This document shows, piece after piece, positions 30,291 to 36,811 of a DNA stretch of 38,250 nt (position 1 is its first letter; every line of letters starts with the position of its first letter). The notes below the pieces were generated by a model that was not told where the DNA came from, did no database searches, and was given only the letters and a program-made list of their open reading frames with translations. Position numbers and translations under genes: made by a program. This DNA is from a virus. The DNA lies in IMG/VR virus record IMGVR_UViG_3300021142_000082, positions 1 to 38,250 of that record, one strand, 5' to 3'.

Positions 30291-32007
30291 TAACCAAACG
30301 TCAAATTATGATGACTCAGCAATAGCAGAACAAGCTAAGAATCTTACTAAGGCTATTTTTCAACACGAAAGTAATACAGATTACAATTCTACTGGTGATG
30401 CGGGTACCTCAAAAGGAGCAGGACAGTGGCAATCAGCAACCTGGAAAGCACAAGCGAAAGATGTTTTAGGTGATGAAAATGCACCAATGACACCAGAAAA
30501 TCAATCAGTTGTGGCTCAAGGTACTATAAGAAAACTTATAAAAAGTGGTAAAAATGCTGCTCAAATTGCTGCTATATGGAATAGTGGAACTGATAAAAAT
30601 TGGCAGTCTAAAGTAGGAACAACTACTATAAACGGTCAACAAATAAAATATAACGTCCCTCAGTACGTCAAATCTGTAACTGATTTATATCAACAATATA
30701 AAAACAATCCAACAAGTCAAAGTACACAACAAAGTACCGCTCAACAACCTAAACAAGACAATAGAGATTTTTTACAAAAAGCAAGTGATATTGTCGGTTC
30801 AATATTTCCAGGACAACAAGTTGGTAAAGCTATCGGTACTTTAGGTGGATACGGTCTTACAGCAGGTGAGGAAGCTTTAGGGTTAGCTCCTAAAGGTTCA
30901 ACAGCGGCTTATGATTTATCTGCCCCTACACCACTTCAAACAGCTGGTGATGTCGCACAGGGAGCTTTAACTATTGGAGCTGGATTACCAGAAGCAGGAG
31001 CAACTAGTGAAGCAGGACAGAGTTTATTAGGAGCTACAAAGGGTTTTGCAACAAAAACAGGAGTATTAGGTAAAGTAGTACAAGGAGCTAAACTTGGAGG
31101 CTTATTGGGGGCTACAGGAGCAATAGCTGGTGGTTCAACAGATGTTGGAGATATTGCTAAACAGGGTCTTGTCGGTTCAGTAGTTGGTGGAGGAATTAAT
31201 ACTGTTGGTTCAGTATTAGAAAAAGCCGGTCAATCATTACCTAGTAGATTAATCAAAAGTTATATTCCAAAAATAAATGATGAAACAGCTGCATACGCCA
31301 TACAAAAAGGGTTAGCTTCTCCGTCTAAAATGTTAGAAGATAGTAATGCTTCCATAAAAAGTTTAGGTGGTCAACTCGGTTCCATTTTAAATAAACCAGA
31401 TTATGAAGGTATAACTGTGTCTGGGAAAGATATATATCAAAGATTTTTACAAAAAAATCCAGATACAGATATACAACCAGATAAATTCTTTTCTGAAATT
31501 AAAAAACTATCAGGATTAAAAGGTAATCTTGTTTATAAATTAGCAACCCCAGAAGGATTATCTTTGGCAGATTTACAAAAATTAAATTCAGAGATAGGAG
31601 GAAATACTTTTAAATTTTCTGAATTAGATACTCCCGAAGTTAAAACAGGTAAACAATTAGGTTCTAGTGTTTATCGTTCTATGAGTGACGCAATTAAAAG
31701 TGTAGCTAAAGAATCAGAACCTATTTACAATGATTTATCAAAAGAATACCAATTAAAAAATGGATTACAAAGAGCTGTATCAAAAGAAGGAAGATCAAAA
31801 TTGATCAATTTAAGAGATTTAGTTGCTATTACTTCCGCTGGTGTTCCTGGTTATATTGTTTCTAAAGCATTAGAAAATCCAGCTGTTGGTTTAAAAACAG
31901 CAGGTTTAATAAGTCAATTAGCTACTCCAACCACAAAACAAGTAACGCGAGGGGCATTACCTTATTTATTAAAAGCGACAGGAGTTTCTAGAAGTACTGG
32001 GAAATAA
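30265..32007 (+). CDS. Internal virion protein with lytic transglycosylase domain (580 aa)
   Basis: Residues 20-145 form a lysozyme/SLT-like domain: IFQHESNTDYNSTGDAGTSK (Glu35 as catalytic acid, ES-x-DYN...G), GAGQWQSATW, and IAAIWNSG. The rest contains long Gly/Ala hydrophobic segments (GKAIGTLGGYGLTAGEEAL, GLLGATGAIAGGSTDVG) that could insert in membranes, plus charged helices. This matches podovirus ejection proteins (T7 gp16-like) that cut the wall and help form a DNA channel. Start ATG 30265 overlaps the previous gene. Confidence 0.75.
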   Translation: MDQSTQISNNQTSNYDDSAIAEQAKNLTKAIFQHESNTDYNSTGDAGTSKGAGQWQSATWKAQAKDVLGDENAPMTPENQSVVAQGTIRKLIKSGKNAAQIAAIWNSGTDKNWQSKVGTTTINGQQIKYNVPQYVKSVTDLYQQYKNNPTSQSTQQSTAQQPKQDNRDFLQKASDIVGSIFPGQQVGKAIGTLGGYGLTAGEEALGLAPKGSTAAYDLSAPTPLQTAGDVAQGALTIGAGLPEAGATSEAGQSLLGATKGFATKTGVLGKVVQGAKLGGLLGATGAIAGGSTDVGDIAKQGLVGSVVGGGINTVGSVLEKAGQSLPSRLIKSYIPKINDETAAYAIQKGLASPSKMLEDSNASIKSLGGQLGSILNKPDYEGITVSGKDIYQRFLQKNPDTDIQPDKFFSEIKKLSGLKGNLVYKLATPEGLSLADLQKLNSEIGGNTFKFSELDTPEVKTGKQLGSSVYRSMSDAIKSVAKESEPIYNDLSKEYQLKNGLQRAVSKEGRSKLINLRDLVAITSAGVPGYIVSKALENPAVGLKTAGLISQLATPTTKQVTRGALPYLLKATGVSRSTGK

Positions 32008-32060
32008 TTAAAAATACAATTAATCCAAAAGTTGATAGTTGAATCATATCTAAATTATAC

Positions 32061-32092
32061 CACTTGCTTTATTATAGGCAAGTGTTTATAAT
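32061..32092 (+). promoter_or_regulatory. Promoter overlapping an inverted repeat, leaderless HTH gene
   Basis: TTGCTT (32064-32069), 17 bp, TATAAT (32087-32092). The repeat CACTTGC (32061-32067) / GCAAGTG (32078-32084) spans -35 and spacer and is a likely operator, perhaps also a weak terminator for the gene before. ATG 32099 begins 6 nt after the -10, so the transcript should be leaderless. Confidence 0.6.
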
Positions 32093-32098
32093 AATATT

Positions 32099-32395
32099 AT
32101 GCGTAATAGAAGTTATTTAGTCAAACACCCTAAAGAGCTTTACGAAATACTATTATTAAGACAAAATGGTTGGAGCTTTAATGCTCTTGCTGAATTATAT
32201 AACATAGACCGAACAAGTATCCGAGAACACGCAAGAAAGTATTTTATTATACCTCTCTCTCCTTGTGTTTTTAATCCACAGAATGTATCAGAAAAAATAA
32301 TAATCAAAATAATACCTAAAGACAATAAAGAAAAAAGTTACGAGGAATTAGTCAAAGAAAAATATCCAGATAGAAAAAAAATATCTTACTGGTAA
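32099..32395 (+). CDS. HTH domain protein (98 aa)
   Basis: LLLRQNGWSFNALAELYNID followed by RTSIREHARKY is a homeodomain-like helix-turn-helix (as in small terminase, resolvase and regulator families). The C-terminus is basic and charged (KDNKEKSYEELVKEKYPDRK). It has its own promoter overlapping an inverted repeat, which fits an autoregulated transcription factor embedded in the late region. DNA target unknown. Confidence 0.7.
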   Translation: MRNRSYLVKHPKELYEILLLRQNGWSFNALAELYNIDRTSIREHARKYFIIPLSPCVFNPQNVSEKIIIKIIPKDNKEKSYEELVKEKYPDRKKISYW

Positions 32396-32432
32396 TTATC
32401 CCCCTTTTAAATATCACTAATCGTGTTATTGT
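32396..32432 (+). promoter_or_regulatory. TTATCCCCCTTTT element after the HTH gene
   Basis: TTATCCCCCTTTTAAAT (32396-32412) right after the stop. TATTGT (32427-32432) lies 31 bp from the box start, a weak -10. The next ATG (32467) is 34 nt further, unlike the other four copies. Confidence 0.3.
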
Positions 32433-32466
32433 ATTTATATATTAATAAACTTAAATATATTTAATT

Positions 32467-32775
32467 ATGGCAGATACACGATCAATTATAGGAGGTAGAA
32501 GTAATATAAATACCCCCTCAATAGCTTCAAGTACAACCGCTTTGAATAATAACCCAGCCAGATCAGCTTGGAATATTCAAAATGTAGGTACCAATGTTTT
32601 GTATGTTAACTTAGGAGGTACAGCTTCAACTACTGTTTTTCATCAAGCTTTAAAAGCAGGAACAGGAGCAAGTGATGGTACTGGTGGAACATGGGGTCAA
32701 TCCACAGGTACTGTATTTACTGGACCAATAACTATTGCTGGTACTTCACCACAATATGTTGTAATGGAAATATAA
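32467..32775 (+). CDS. Small virion beta protein (102 aa)
   Basis: Ser/Thr/Asn-rich: NNPARSAWNIQNVGTNVLYV then NLGGTASTTVFHQALKAG and ISYV-type ending (SPQYVVMEI). The RxxWxIQNxGTxxLYVxxGxxAS pattern is a common small phage tail/decoration protein fold. Exact location in the virion unknown. Confidence 0.6.
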   Translation: MADTRSIIGGRSNINTPSIASSTTALNNNPARSAWNIQNVGTNVLYVNLGGTASTTVFHQALKAGTGASDGTGGTWGQSTGTVFTGPITIAGTSPQYVVMEI

Positions 32776-32780
32776 AATAT

Positions 32781-33116
32781 ATGGATAATATAAATATTGA
32801 TAATATAGAAATAAAAGGGGAAAATGATGTTGTTATTACAACACCTATTTCAGCTGTTGATTTTATAAATTCTCAACAAGCTATCATAGATGATGCAACA
32901 AATGATACTAATAAGCGTCAAGGTTATATAGCTCAAAGACTAGAAGATAATGCTTCAGACACTAATATTATAAACAATAACCAGGTTATAATTAATGACG
33001 CTCAGGCTAAAATTGATAAAGTTAGACCAGCATTGCCGGTAGACCCAACACCAGTAGTTGATACTACTACACCAGATATAACTCCTTTAACAGATACAAC
33101 AGTAGCATCTAACTAA
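32781..33116 (+). CDS. Hypothetical coiled-coil spacer protein (111 aa)
   Basis: Start ATG 32781 fits the TAA-AATAT-ATG junction; an upstream in-frame extension would overlap the previous gene. INIDNIEIKGENDVVITTPI then VDFINSQQAIIDDATNDTNK form a short strand region and helix, ending in a Pro/Thr tail (LPVDPTPVVDTTTPDITPLT). It resembles small chaperone or spanin-like proteins only loosely; function unknown. Confidence 0.6.
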   Translation: MDNINIDNIEIKGENDVVITTPISAVDFINSQQAIIDDATNDTNKRQGYIAQRLEDNASDTNIINNNQVIINDAQAKIDKVRPALPVDPTPVVDTTTPDITPLTDTTVASN

Positions 33117-33119
33117 ATT

Positions 33120-33446
33120 ATGTCAGAGCAAGAGAAACAAGAATTTAAAGACTTTATTTTTCAAGCTGTACAATCAGGTAAACAGGAAACTTCAGGTTTG
33201 GTTGATGATATTATACACAGGGTAGATAATTCTATCGGTGTAGCTGTTGAAAAACATGTCAATGGAAAGATAAGGAATTTAACTGCTATTGTTTCTGATC
33301 ATATAGAACACGATAAAGAATGGAAAAACAAAGCAGATGAAAAGTTGGAAGTTATAACAAATATAAAAGGTTTTGGCAAAGTAACCGCTTACATAATGGG
33401 TGTCGTATTAGCAATAGCAACAGCCTGGACGGCTATAAAAAAATAA
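33120..33446 (+). CDS. Holin-like protein with C-terminal TM (108 aa)
   Basis: A long charged helix (residues 1-80, with MSEQEKQEFKDFIFQAVQSG and DHIEHDKEWKNKADEKLEVI) is followed by one hydrophobic span (VTAYIMGVVLAIATAWTAI) and a KK tail. The layout (N-terminal coiled coil plus single TM and short basic end) matches XhlA-type and class III holin partners. It lies directly before the endolysin. Holin role inferred. Confidence 0.6.
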   Translation: MSEQEKQEFKDFIFQAVQSGKQETSGLVDDIIHRVDNSIGVAVEKHVNGKIRNLTAIVSDHIEHDKEWKNKADEKLEVITNIKGFGKVTAYIMGVVLAIATAWTAIKK

Positions 33447-33450
33447 ACAT

Positions 33451-34398
33451 ATGGAAGAAATAAATTTTAACGGAGCTATAGAAGAAATACCAACAGGACA
33501 AGAAGCCCTTATTGGTTCTTTTGCTCCAACAACAAGACCAGATACTTATATGGTAGATTTTGCAGGTACTATTGAAATGCAAAAACAAACACCTTCTTGT
33601 GGTGCTCACGCTGGACAATCTTTAAAACAAGTACTTGAAGACTTTAGAGGTTCACCAGAGTATCTTTGGAAAAAGATAAGACAATCAGATGGCTTGTCTC
33701 CAAATGAAGGTTCAAATATGAGTACTATTATGAAAGTTTTACAGAAAATCGGTATTTGTAATTTTAATCTATTACCTAACAATCCAGTAAACAATGCAAG
33801 TTATGCTGACCCATCAACTTTAACACCAGAAATGGATACAGATGCATCTTCACATAAAATAGATACTTATGCTTTTGAATTTAACCCAACTTTTGAGCAA
33901 ATTAAGCAAGCAATATATGACCATAAGGGAGTAGTAATGTTATTAAAAGTAGGTGCTGAATGGTGGACAAAAGCAGACGGTTCGGGTAACTCTTGGGCTG
34001 AAAAAGATATATTGCCATTACGAACAAATGTACCGATAACTTCAGGGCATTTTGTAACAGCTTTTGCGTATGATGAAAACTATATTTATTTTATAAATGA
34101 ATGGAGTAGTGCGTGGGGTCGTGCTGGTATTGGTTACTTCGGATCAGATTATGCACCACGATGTGTACAAATAGGAACAGCTGTAAATACTACAATTAAT
34201 AAATATATATTCACAAAAGTACTTCAATATGGTTCTAAAGGTTATGACGTAAAGCAATTACAAACAAAACTAGGTATTCCAGCAGATGGAATATTTGGCA
34301 ATCAAACAAAACAAGCAGTTATAACATTTCAACTATTACACAATCTTGTCGAAGATGGTATAGTTGGAATATTAACAAATAATTTATTAAATCAATAA
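33451..34398 (+). CDS. Endolysin candidate: papain-like peptidase with PG-binding domain (315 aa)
   Basis: The C1 (papain-like) peptidase domain has QKQTPSCGAHA (oxyanion Gln46, catalytic Cys50), SGHFVTAFAYDEN (His200) and FINEWSSAWGRAG (Asn216), in the order Q-C-H-N. Residues ~258-315 are a PG_binding_1 domain (YGSKGYDVKQLQTKLGIPA, then DGIFGNQTKQAVITFQ). It is placed between two holin-like genes, so cell-wall peptide cleavage at lysis is likely. Papain-family endopeptidases are rare as endolysins; CHAP or amidase domains are usual. No signal peptide is seen. Confidence 0.82.
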   Translation: MEEINFNGAIEEIPTGQEALIGSFAPTTRPDTYMVDFAGTIEMQKQTPSCGAHAGQSLKQVLEDFRGSPEYLWKKIRQSDGLSPNEGSNMSTIMKVLQKIGICNFNLLPNNPVNNASYADPSTLTPEMDTDASSHKIDTYAFEFNPTFEQIKQAIYDHKGVVMLLKVGAEWWTKADGSGNSWAEKDILPLRTNVPITSGHFVTAFAYDENYIYFINEWSSAWGRAGIGYFGSDYAPRCVQIGTAVNTTINKYIFTKVLQYGSKGYDVKQLQTKLGIPADGIFGNQTKQAVITFQLLHNLVEDGIVGILTNNLLNQ

Positions 34399-34399
34399 T

Positions 34400-34657
34400 A
34401 TGCAAAATAAAACAATCGGTTTTTTACAAATTGAGTGGAGTGGTTTTAAAAGAGTATTAATTCACACAGGATTAATAGCTTTTGCAACATTAGTAACATA
34501 TATCTTTTCAAGAATAGATAGTTATAATTTTGGTTCTTATCAAGCTATTATGACAGTAGTTATGGGTTTTGTTGCTACTTTTTTAGAGAAATGGTTTAGC
34601 AATTATGATGTTACAGTTACAATACCATCAGTTCCAGATAGCACTACGGTAAGTTAA
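34400..34657 (+). CDS. Holin candidate (85 aa)
   Basis: Two hydrophobic spans (HTGLIAFATLVTYIFSRI and YQAIMTVVMGFVATFLEKWF) with a polar C-tail (DVTVTIPSVPDSTTVS). Size and topology are those of class II holins, and it directly follows the endolysin as the last gene before the terminators. Confidence 0.7.
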   Translation: MQNKTIGFLQIEWSGFKRVLIHTGLIAFATLVTYIFSRIDSYNFGSYQAIMTVVMGFVATFLEKWFSNYDVTVTIPSVPDSTTVS

Positions 34658-34703
34658 TATGCTATAATATAAATAATCATAGAAGCCCCGACCTCTTTTA
34701 TAA

Positions 34704-34752
34704 TTACCCTTCTCGGGTAAAAATCCCCATCTCATCACTATGGGGATTTTTT
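34704..34752 (+). terminator. Strong bidirectional terminator ending the late operon
   Basis: AAAATCCCCAT (34720-34730), loop, ATGGGGATTTT (34740-34750) followed by TT; the reverse strand also has a T-tract. A smaller hairpin TTACCC-TTCTC-GGGTAA (34704-34720) precedes it. Confidence 0.92.
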
Positions 34753-34771
34753 GTATCTAAAATAGACGAAC

Positions 34772-34805
34772 GAACCCCAACTATAGAAATAGTCAGGGTT
34801 CTTTT
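34772..34805 (+). terminator. Second rightward terminator
   Basis: GAACCC-CA-ACTAT-AGAA-ATAGT-CA-GGGTTC then TTTT: a two-part stem with symmetric CA/CA internal loop and T-tract. A tandem back-up to the first terminator before the convergent leftward gene. Confidence 0.85.
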
Positions 34806-34812
34806 GTGGGGA

Positions 34813-35133
34813 TTACCAATACCTCCACTTTAACATTTTTTTCATCTTATGTACTCTTTTTAACAAAGCTAAACATTCATCTGGTGTCTTATTACCGAAT
34901 ACTTCACGCCATTGTGGTCGTTGGTGGTAGAAACGGAATAAGTGCCAGTTCTGTATAATCGCATTGATTGTGAATAGCCCAAATATCTGATGCCACGCCA
35001 TATGTCTTTTAAACCATAAGCGTAGTATGTTTTGTGGGACACTTTGTCCACCATTACGTCTGGGGATGATATGATGTTTAGTAAGATAGTTGTCTTTGTC
35101 AAAAGGGTGAGGATGACAGGGTTTTGTTTTCAT
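34813..35133 (-). CDS. Small HNH-like endonuclease protein (106 aa)
   Basis: DNYLTKHHIIPRRNGGQSVP then QNILRLWFKRHMAWHQIFG: HH-I-I-P-R...N-I-L-x-L...H-x3-WH, a compact HNH pattern with His39-type catalytic pair, Asn and distal His. I recall similar proteins from Patescibacteria genomes, which is at most weak host evidence. It sits alone between the bidirectional terminator at 35306 and the late terminators. A candidate -10 (35195-35190) precedes it on the minus strand. Confidence 0.7.
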   Translation of the reverse strand: MKTKPCHPHPFDKDNYLTKHHIIPRRNGGQSVPQNILRLWFKRHMAWHQIFGLFTINAIIQNWHLFRFYHQRPQWREVFGNKTPDECLALLKRVHKMKKMLKWRYW

Positions 35134-35168
35134 AAAAAAGAATTTTGATTTACTTTAATTGTATACCC

Positions 35169-35197
35169 TTGTATTTTAAAATACTAGGTATTATAAT
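35169..35197 (+). promoter_or_regulatory. Rightward promoter for a candidate small RNA
   Basis: TTGTAT (35169-35174), 17 bp, TATAAT (35192-35197), pointing away from the small HNH gene towards the terminator at 35306. No coding start lies between. Confidence 0.5.
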
Positions 35198-35203
35198 ATA
35201 AAC

Positions 35204-35351
35204 AAGATTACCCGTACGTTCGAGAGATAAGAAAACAACATATTTTTGGACAAATATCATTACAATTTCTTTGATACGGCGATACAAGTTATCTTATTGT
35301 TTTACAAAAAGCTCCTCAAGAACAGAACTTTCTATCTTGCAGGAGCTTTTT
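35204..35351 (+). ncRNA. Candidate ~148-nt phage small RNA
   Basis: A consensus-like promoter, about 100 nt with no ATG, and a strong terminator (35306-35351) on the plus strand, opposite to all nearby genes. The last ~20 nt are antisense to the 3' end of the 48-aa gene (35332-35478). Internal parts include CGTACG and a GATACGGCGATAC stretch. Function unknown; it could be a regulatory or decoy RNA. Confidence 0.4.
35306..35351 (+). terminator. Bidirectional terminator
   Basis: AAAAAGCTCCT (35306-35316) pairs with AGGAGCTTTTT (35341-35351); the stem extends with CAAGA/TCTTG around a one-base bulge. A/T tracts on both sides allow termination in both directions. It also covers the last codons of the leftward 48-aa gene. 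Confidence 0.88.
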
Positions 35352-35478
35352 GCTTAAATGATTTAGATCCGTCTATCTTACCTTTCTTATAAATCTCCTT
35401 AACTATTTTATCTATCTCTCTACGTTTTAACATAGGAAAAGACATTAATTTATTTGTATAGTCTCGAATTTTTATCAT
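35332..35478 (-). CDS. Small basic protein (48 aa)
   Basis: ATG 35478 overlaps the upstream stop (ATGA); TAG at 35332-35334. MIKIRDYTNKLMSFPMLKRR then EIDKIVKEIYKKGKIDGSKS and QKAPAR. Strongly basic, helical. Its 3' end forms one side of the bidirectional terminator. Function unknown. Confidence 0.55.
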   Translation of the reverse strand: MIKIRDYTNKLMSFPMLKRREIDKIVKEIYKKGKIDGSKSFKQKAPAR

Positions 35479-35837
35479 TTGAATTTAGTATATTTAACAC
35501 CACTACCTTGTCTCTTATCTATTGGTGTATCAATAATTTGTTTAACTTGATAATTTGTCATTTTAGTATAAGAGATATTAGGATAAATTTCATTTTTTTG
35601 ATATCTTAAATCGCAATCTAAACACCATAGGCTCTCTGGTTCGGTACTATTAACCCAACCCATCATTCTGTGAATATTATGTCTTTTAAGATAGGATTTT
35701 TCTAAACCAAAACTATAAAATTTACTACCAAAACACTTTTTAATATACCATTTCCAATTAGCACTACATCCCCATTCGTGATCTGTCCAGCCGTATTTTA
35801 TAGATTCATATATAACTTTAAAAAAATTAGGTTTCAT
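35475..35837 (-). CDS. Hypothetical protein with WCLDC (120 aa)
   Basis: ATG 35837 (MKPNFFKVIYESIKYGWTDH) is preferred to an upstream TTG at 35852. It is rich in Trp, Tyr and Lys, with LWCLDCDLRY as a single C-x2-C pair and another Cys at GCSANWKW and KKCFG, possibly one zinc site. Not recognised. Part of the leftward accessory operon. Confidence 0.6.
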   Translation of the reverse strand: MKPNFFKVIYESIKYGWTDHEWGCSANWKWYIKKCFGSKFYSFGLEKSYLKRHNIHRMMGWVNSTEPESLWCLDCDLRYQKNEIYPNISYTKMTNYQVKQIIDTPIDKRQGSGVKYTKFK

Positions 35838-35889
35838 ATTATTTTTTAACAATTAAAACAAATATCTGTGTTGTGTCATAAATTTATAT

Positions 35890-36036
35890 TTATTCAATTA
35901 ATAATACTATTATACAACAAGCAACATATCCTGCAATCCACCCACAAATAAATAATGGGAATTCTAAATTAAACATAAGTCCAATTATAAACAAACCAGA
36001 CCCAATTAAAATTATTAATTTTTCTTTTAAGTTCAT
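35890..36036 (-). CDS. Small two-span membrane protein (48 aa)
   Basis: ATG 36036 to TAA 35890-35892. MNLKEKLIILIGSGLFIIGL then MFNLEFPLFICGWIAGYVAC and CIIVLLIE: two transmembrane helices with a short loop. Function unknown. Confidence 0.6.
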   Translation of the reverse strand: MNLKEKLIILIGSGLFIIGLMFNLEFPLFICGWIAGYVACCIIVLLIE

Positions 36037-36039
36037 ATA

Positions 36040-36429
36040 TTATTTTCTCCATTTAAAGCTAATATCTGCGTGGCAAGTAGGGCAAACTTTATCTAATTTT
36101 TTATGTTTAGGAATAAACTCATTAACAATTACATAACCATACTCTCTTGTTAAGTAGAATTTATAACCCTCCGGAACTTTTAAAATATGTCTTATTATTG
36201 GGTTTTTATTGCTAATTGATTTACTTTTAGCAGTTGGTTGTTTATTACTTGTCAATCTCGTCTTGTTTGGTTTACAATTATATATCTCTGGGTAGCATTT
36301 CTCACAGAAAAATTCTTTATGCGTATGGTTTCTAGTGCAGTTTTCTGCACAGCTAATTTCTTTACAATCACAATCAACTTGTAAGGATTTCTTACAAGTT
36401 GGAACCTTCTTTTGTTTAGGTGTTTTCAT
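36040..36429 (-). CDS. Cys/His-rich zinc protein (129 aa)
   Basis: The N-terminal half has a dense cluster C-x7... (VPTCKKSLQVDCDCKEISCA then ENCTRNHTHKEFFCEKCYPE), enough for two zinc knuckles. Residues 78-105 form strands (HILKVPEGYKFYLTREYGYV). The C-terminal KVCPTCHADISFKWRK is a third CxxC half-site. Likely a small zinc-finger protein binding nucleic acid or protein; target unknown. Confidence 0.65.
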   Translation of the reverse strand: MKTPKQKKVPTCKKSLQVDCDCKEISCAENCTRNHTHKEFFCEKCYPEIYNCKPNKTRLTSNKQPTAKSKSISNKNPIIRHILKVPEGYKFYLTREYGYVIVNEFIPKHKKLDKVCPTCHADISFKWRK

Positions 36430-36433
36430 AGGG

Positions 36434-36573
36434 TTAATTCTTTAATTCATTTATGCACTCTTGATAATGATTTATTTCTATTCTTGCAACATCTCTTAAT
36501 TCTCTTTTGCTTTTCTTAAAATATCTAAATTGCCACCGCCAAATCTTCCAATTCTCCAACAAACATTTTTCAT
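36434..36573 (-). pseudogene. Small gene with a one-base homopolymer shift (46 aa if repaired)
   Basis: ATG 36573 follows a stop by the usual TAATATG junction, but after ATG-A5 the coding continues only if the run is A6. The repaired protein reads MKK then CLLENWKIWRWQFRYFKKSK, RELRDVARIEINHYQECINE and LKN, a natural-looking basic amphipathic protein. As written, the frame can also be read from TTG 36562. An overlapping 34-residue frame (36496-36600) exists and could be the real product instead. Confidence 0.4.
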
Positions 36574-36574
36574 A

Positions 36575-36662
36575 TTAACTTTTTTTGTTTTCTTCTTCAT
36601 TGTTTTCTTCTATCCTAATTACTAATAAAGGGTTAAAATAATTGTTTAATATATTCTCTCAT
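36575..36662 (-). pseudogene. Small gene with a one-base shift (28 aa if repaired)
   Basis: ATG 36662 (MREYIKQLF) stops after nine codons. Removing one base of the T4 run (plus 36635 region) joins it to NPLLVIRIEENNEEENKKS and the TAA at 36575. An AGAGGA sequence lies upstream, one of the few Shine-Dalgarno-like sites in this genome. Too short to be sure it is a gene. Confidence 0.3.
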
Positions 36663-36811
36663 ATCCTATTCCTCTTTAGAGTTGTTAGTTGATAACTGAG
36701 GTAAGTTAGGCTTATTAGATACCCGATAGCCCTTGGTATCAAGAATCGTTATTTTACTTAATAGTTATCATTATTAGATAACACTCACAAGCAACTTTCT
36801 GATGACTATGG
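36663..36811. other. Noncoding stretch with hairpins beside the tRNA-like element
   Basis: No convincing gene. Hairpins: GATACC (36718-36723) / GGTATC (36735-36740); GTTATC (36764-36769) / GATAAC (36777-36782); and AGTT-GAT-AACT near 36690. Together with the element at 36812-36921 and the ~90 bp downstream, this makes the longest gene-poor stretch of the accessory arm. It may be part of one structured transcript. Confidence 0.4.

Noticed and set aside
35846-35880. Ten-residue peptide ending ICFNC, similar to the C-terminus of the 58-aa protein at 1330-1506
   Set aside because: Needs a one-base shift from its ATG and is too short to support; may be a duplication remnant.
36496-36600. 34-aa leftward frame as an independent gene
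   Set aside because: It overlaps the better-looking frame at 36434-36573; kept only as an alternative because one base decides between them.
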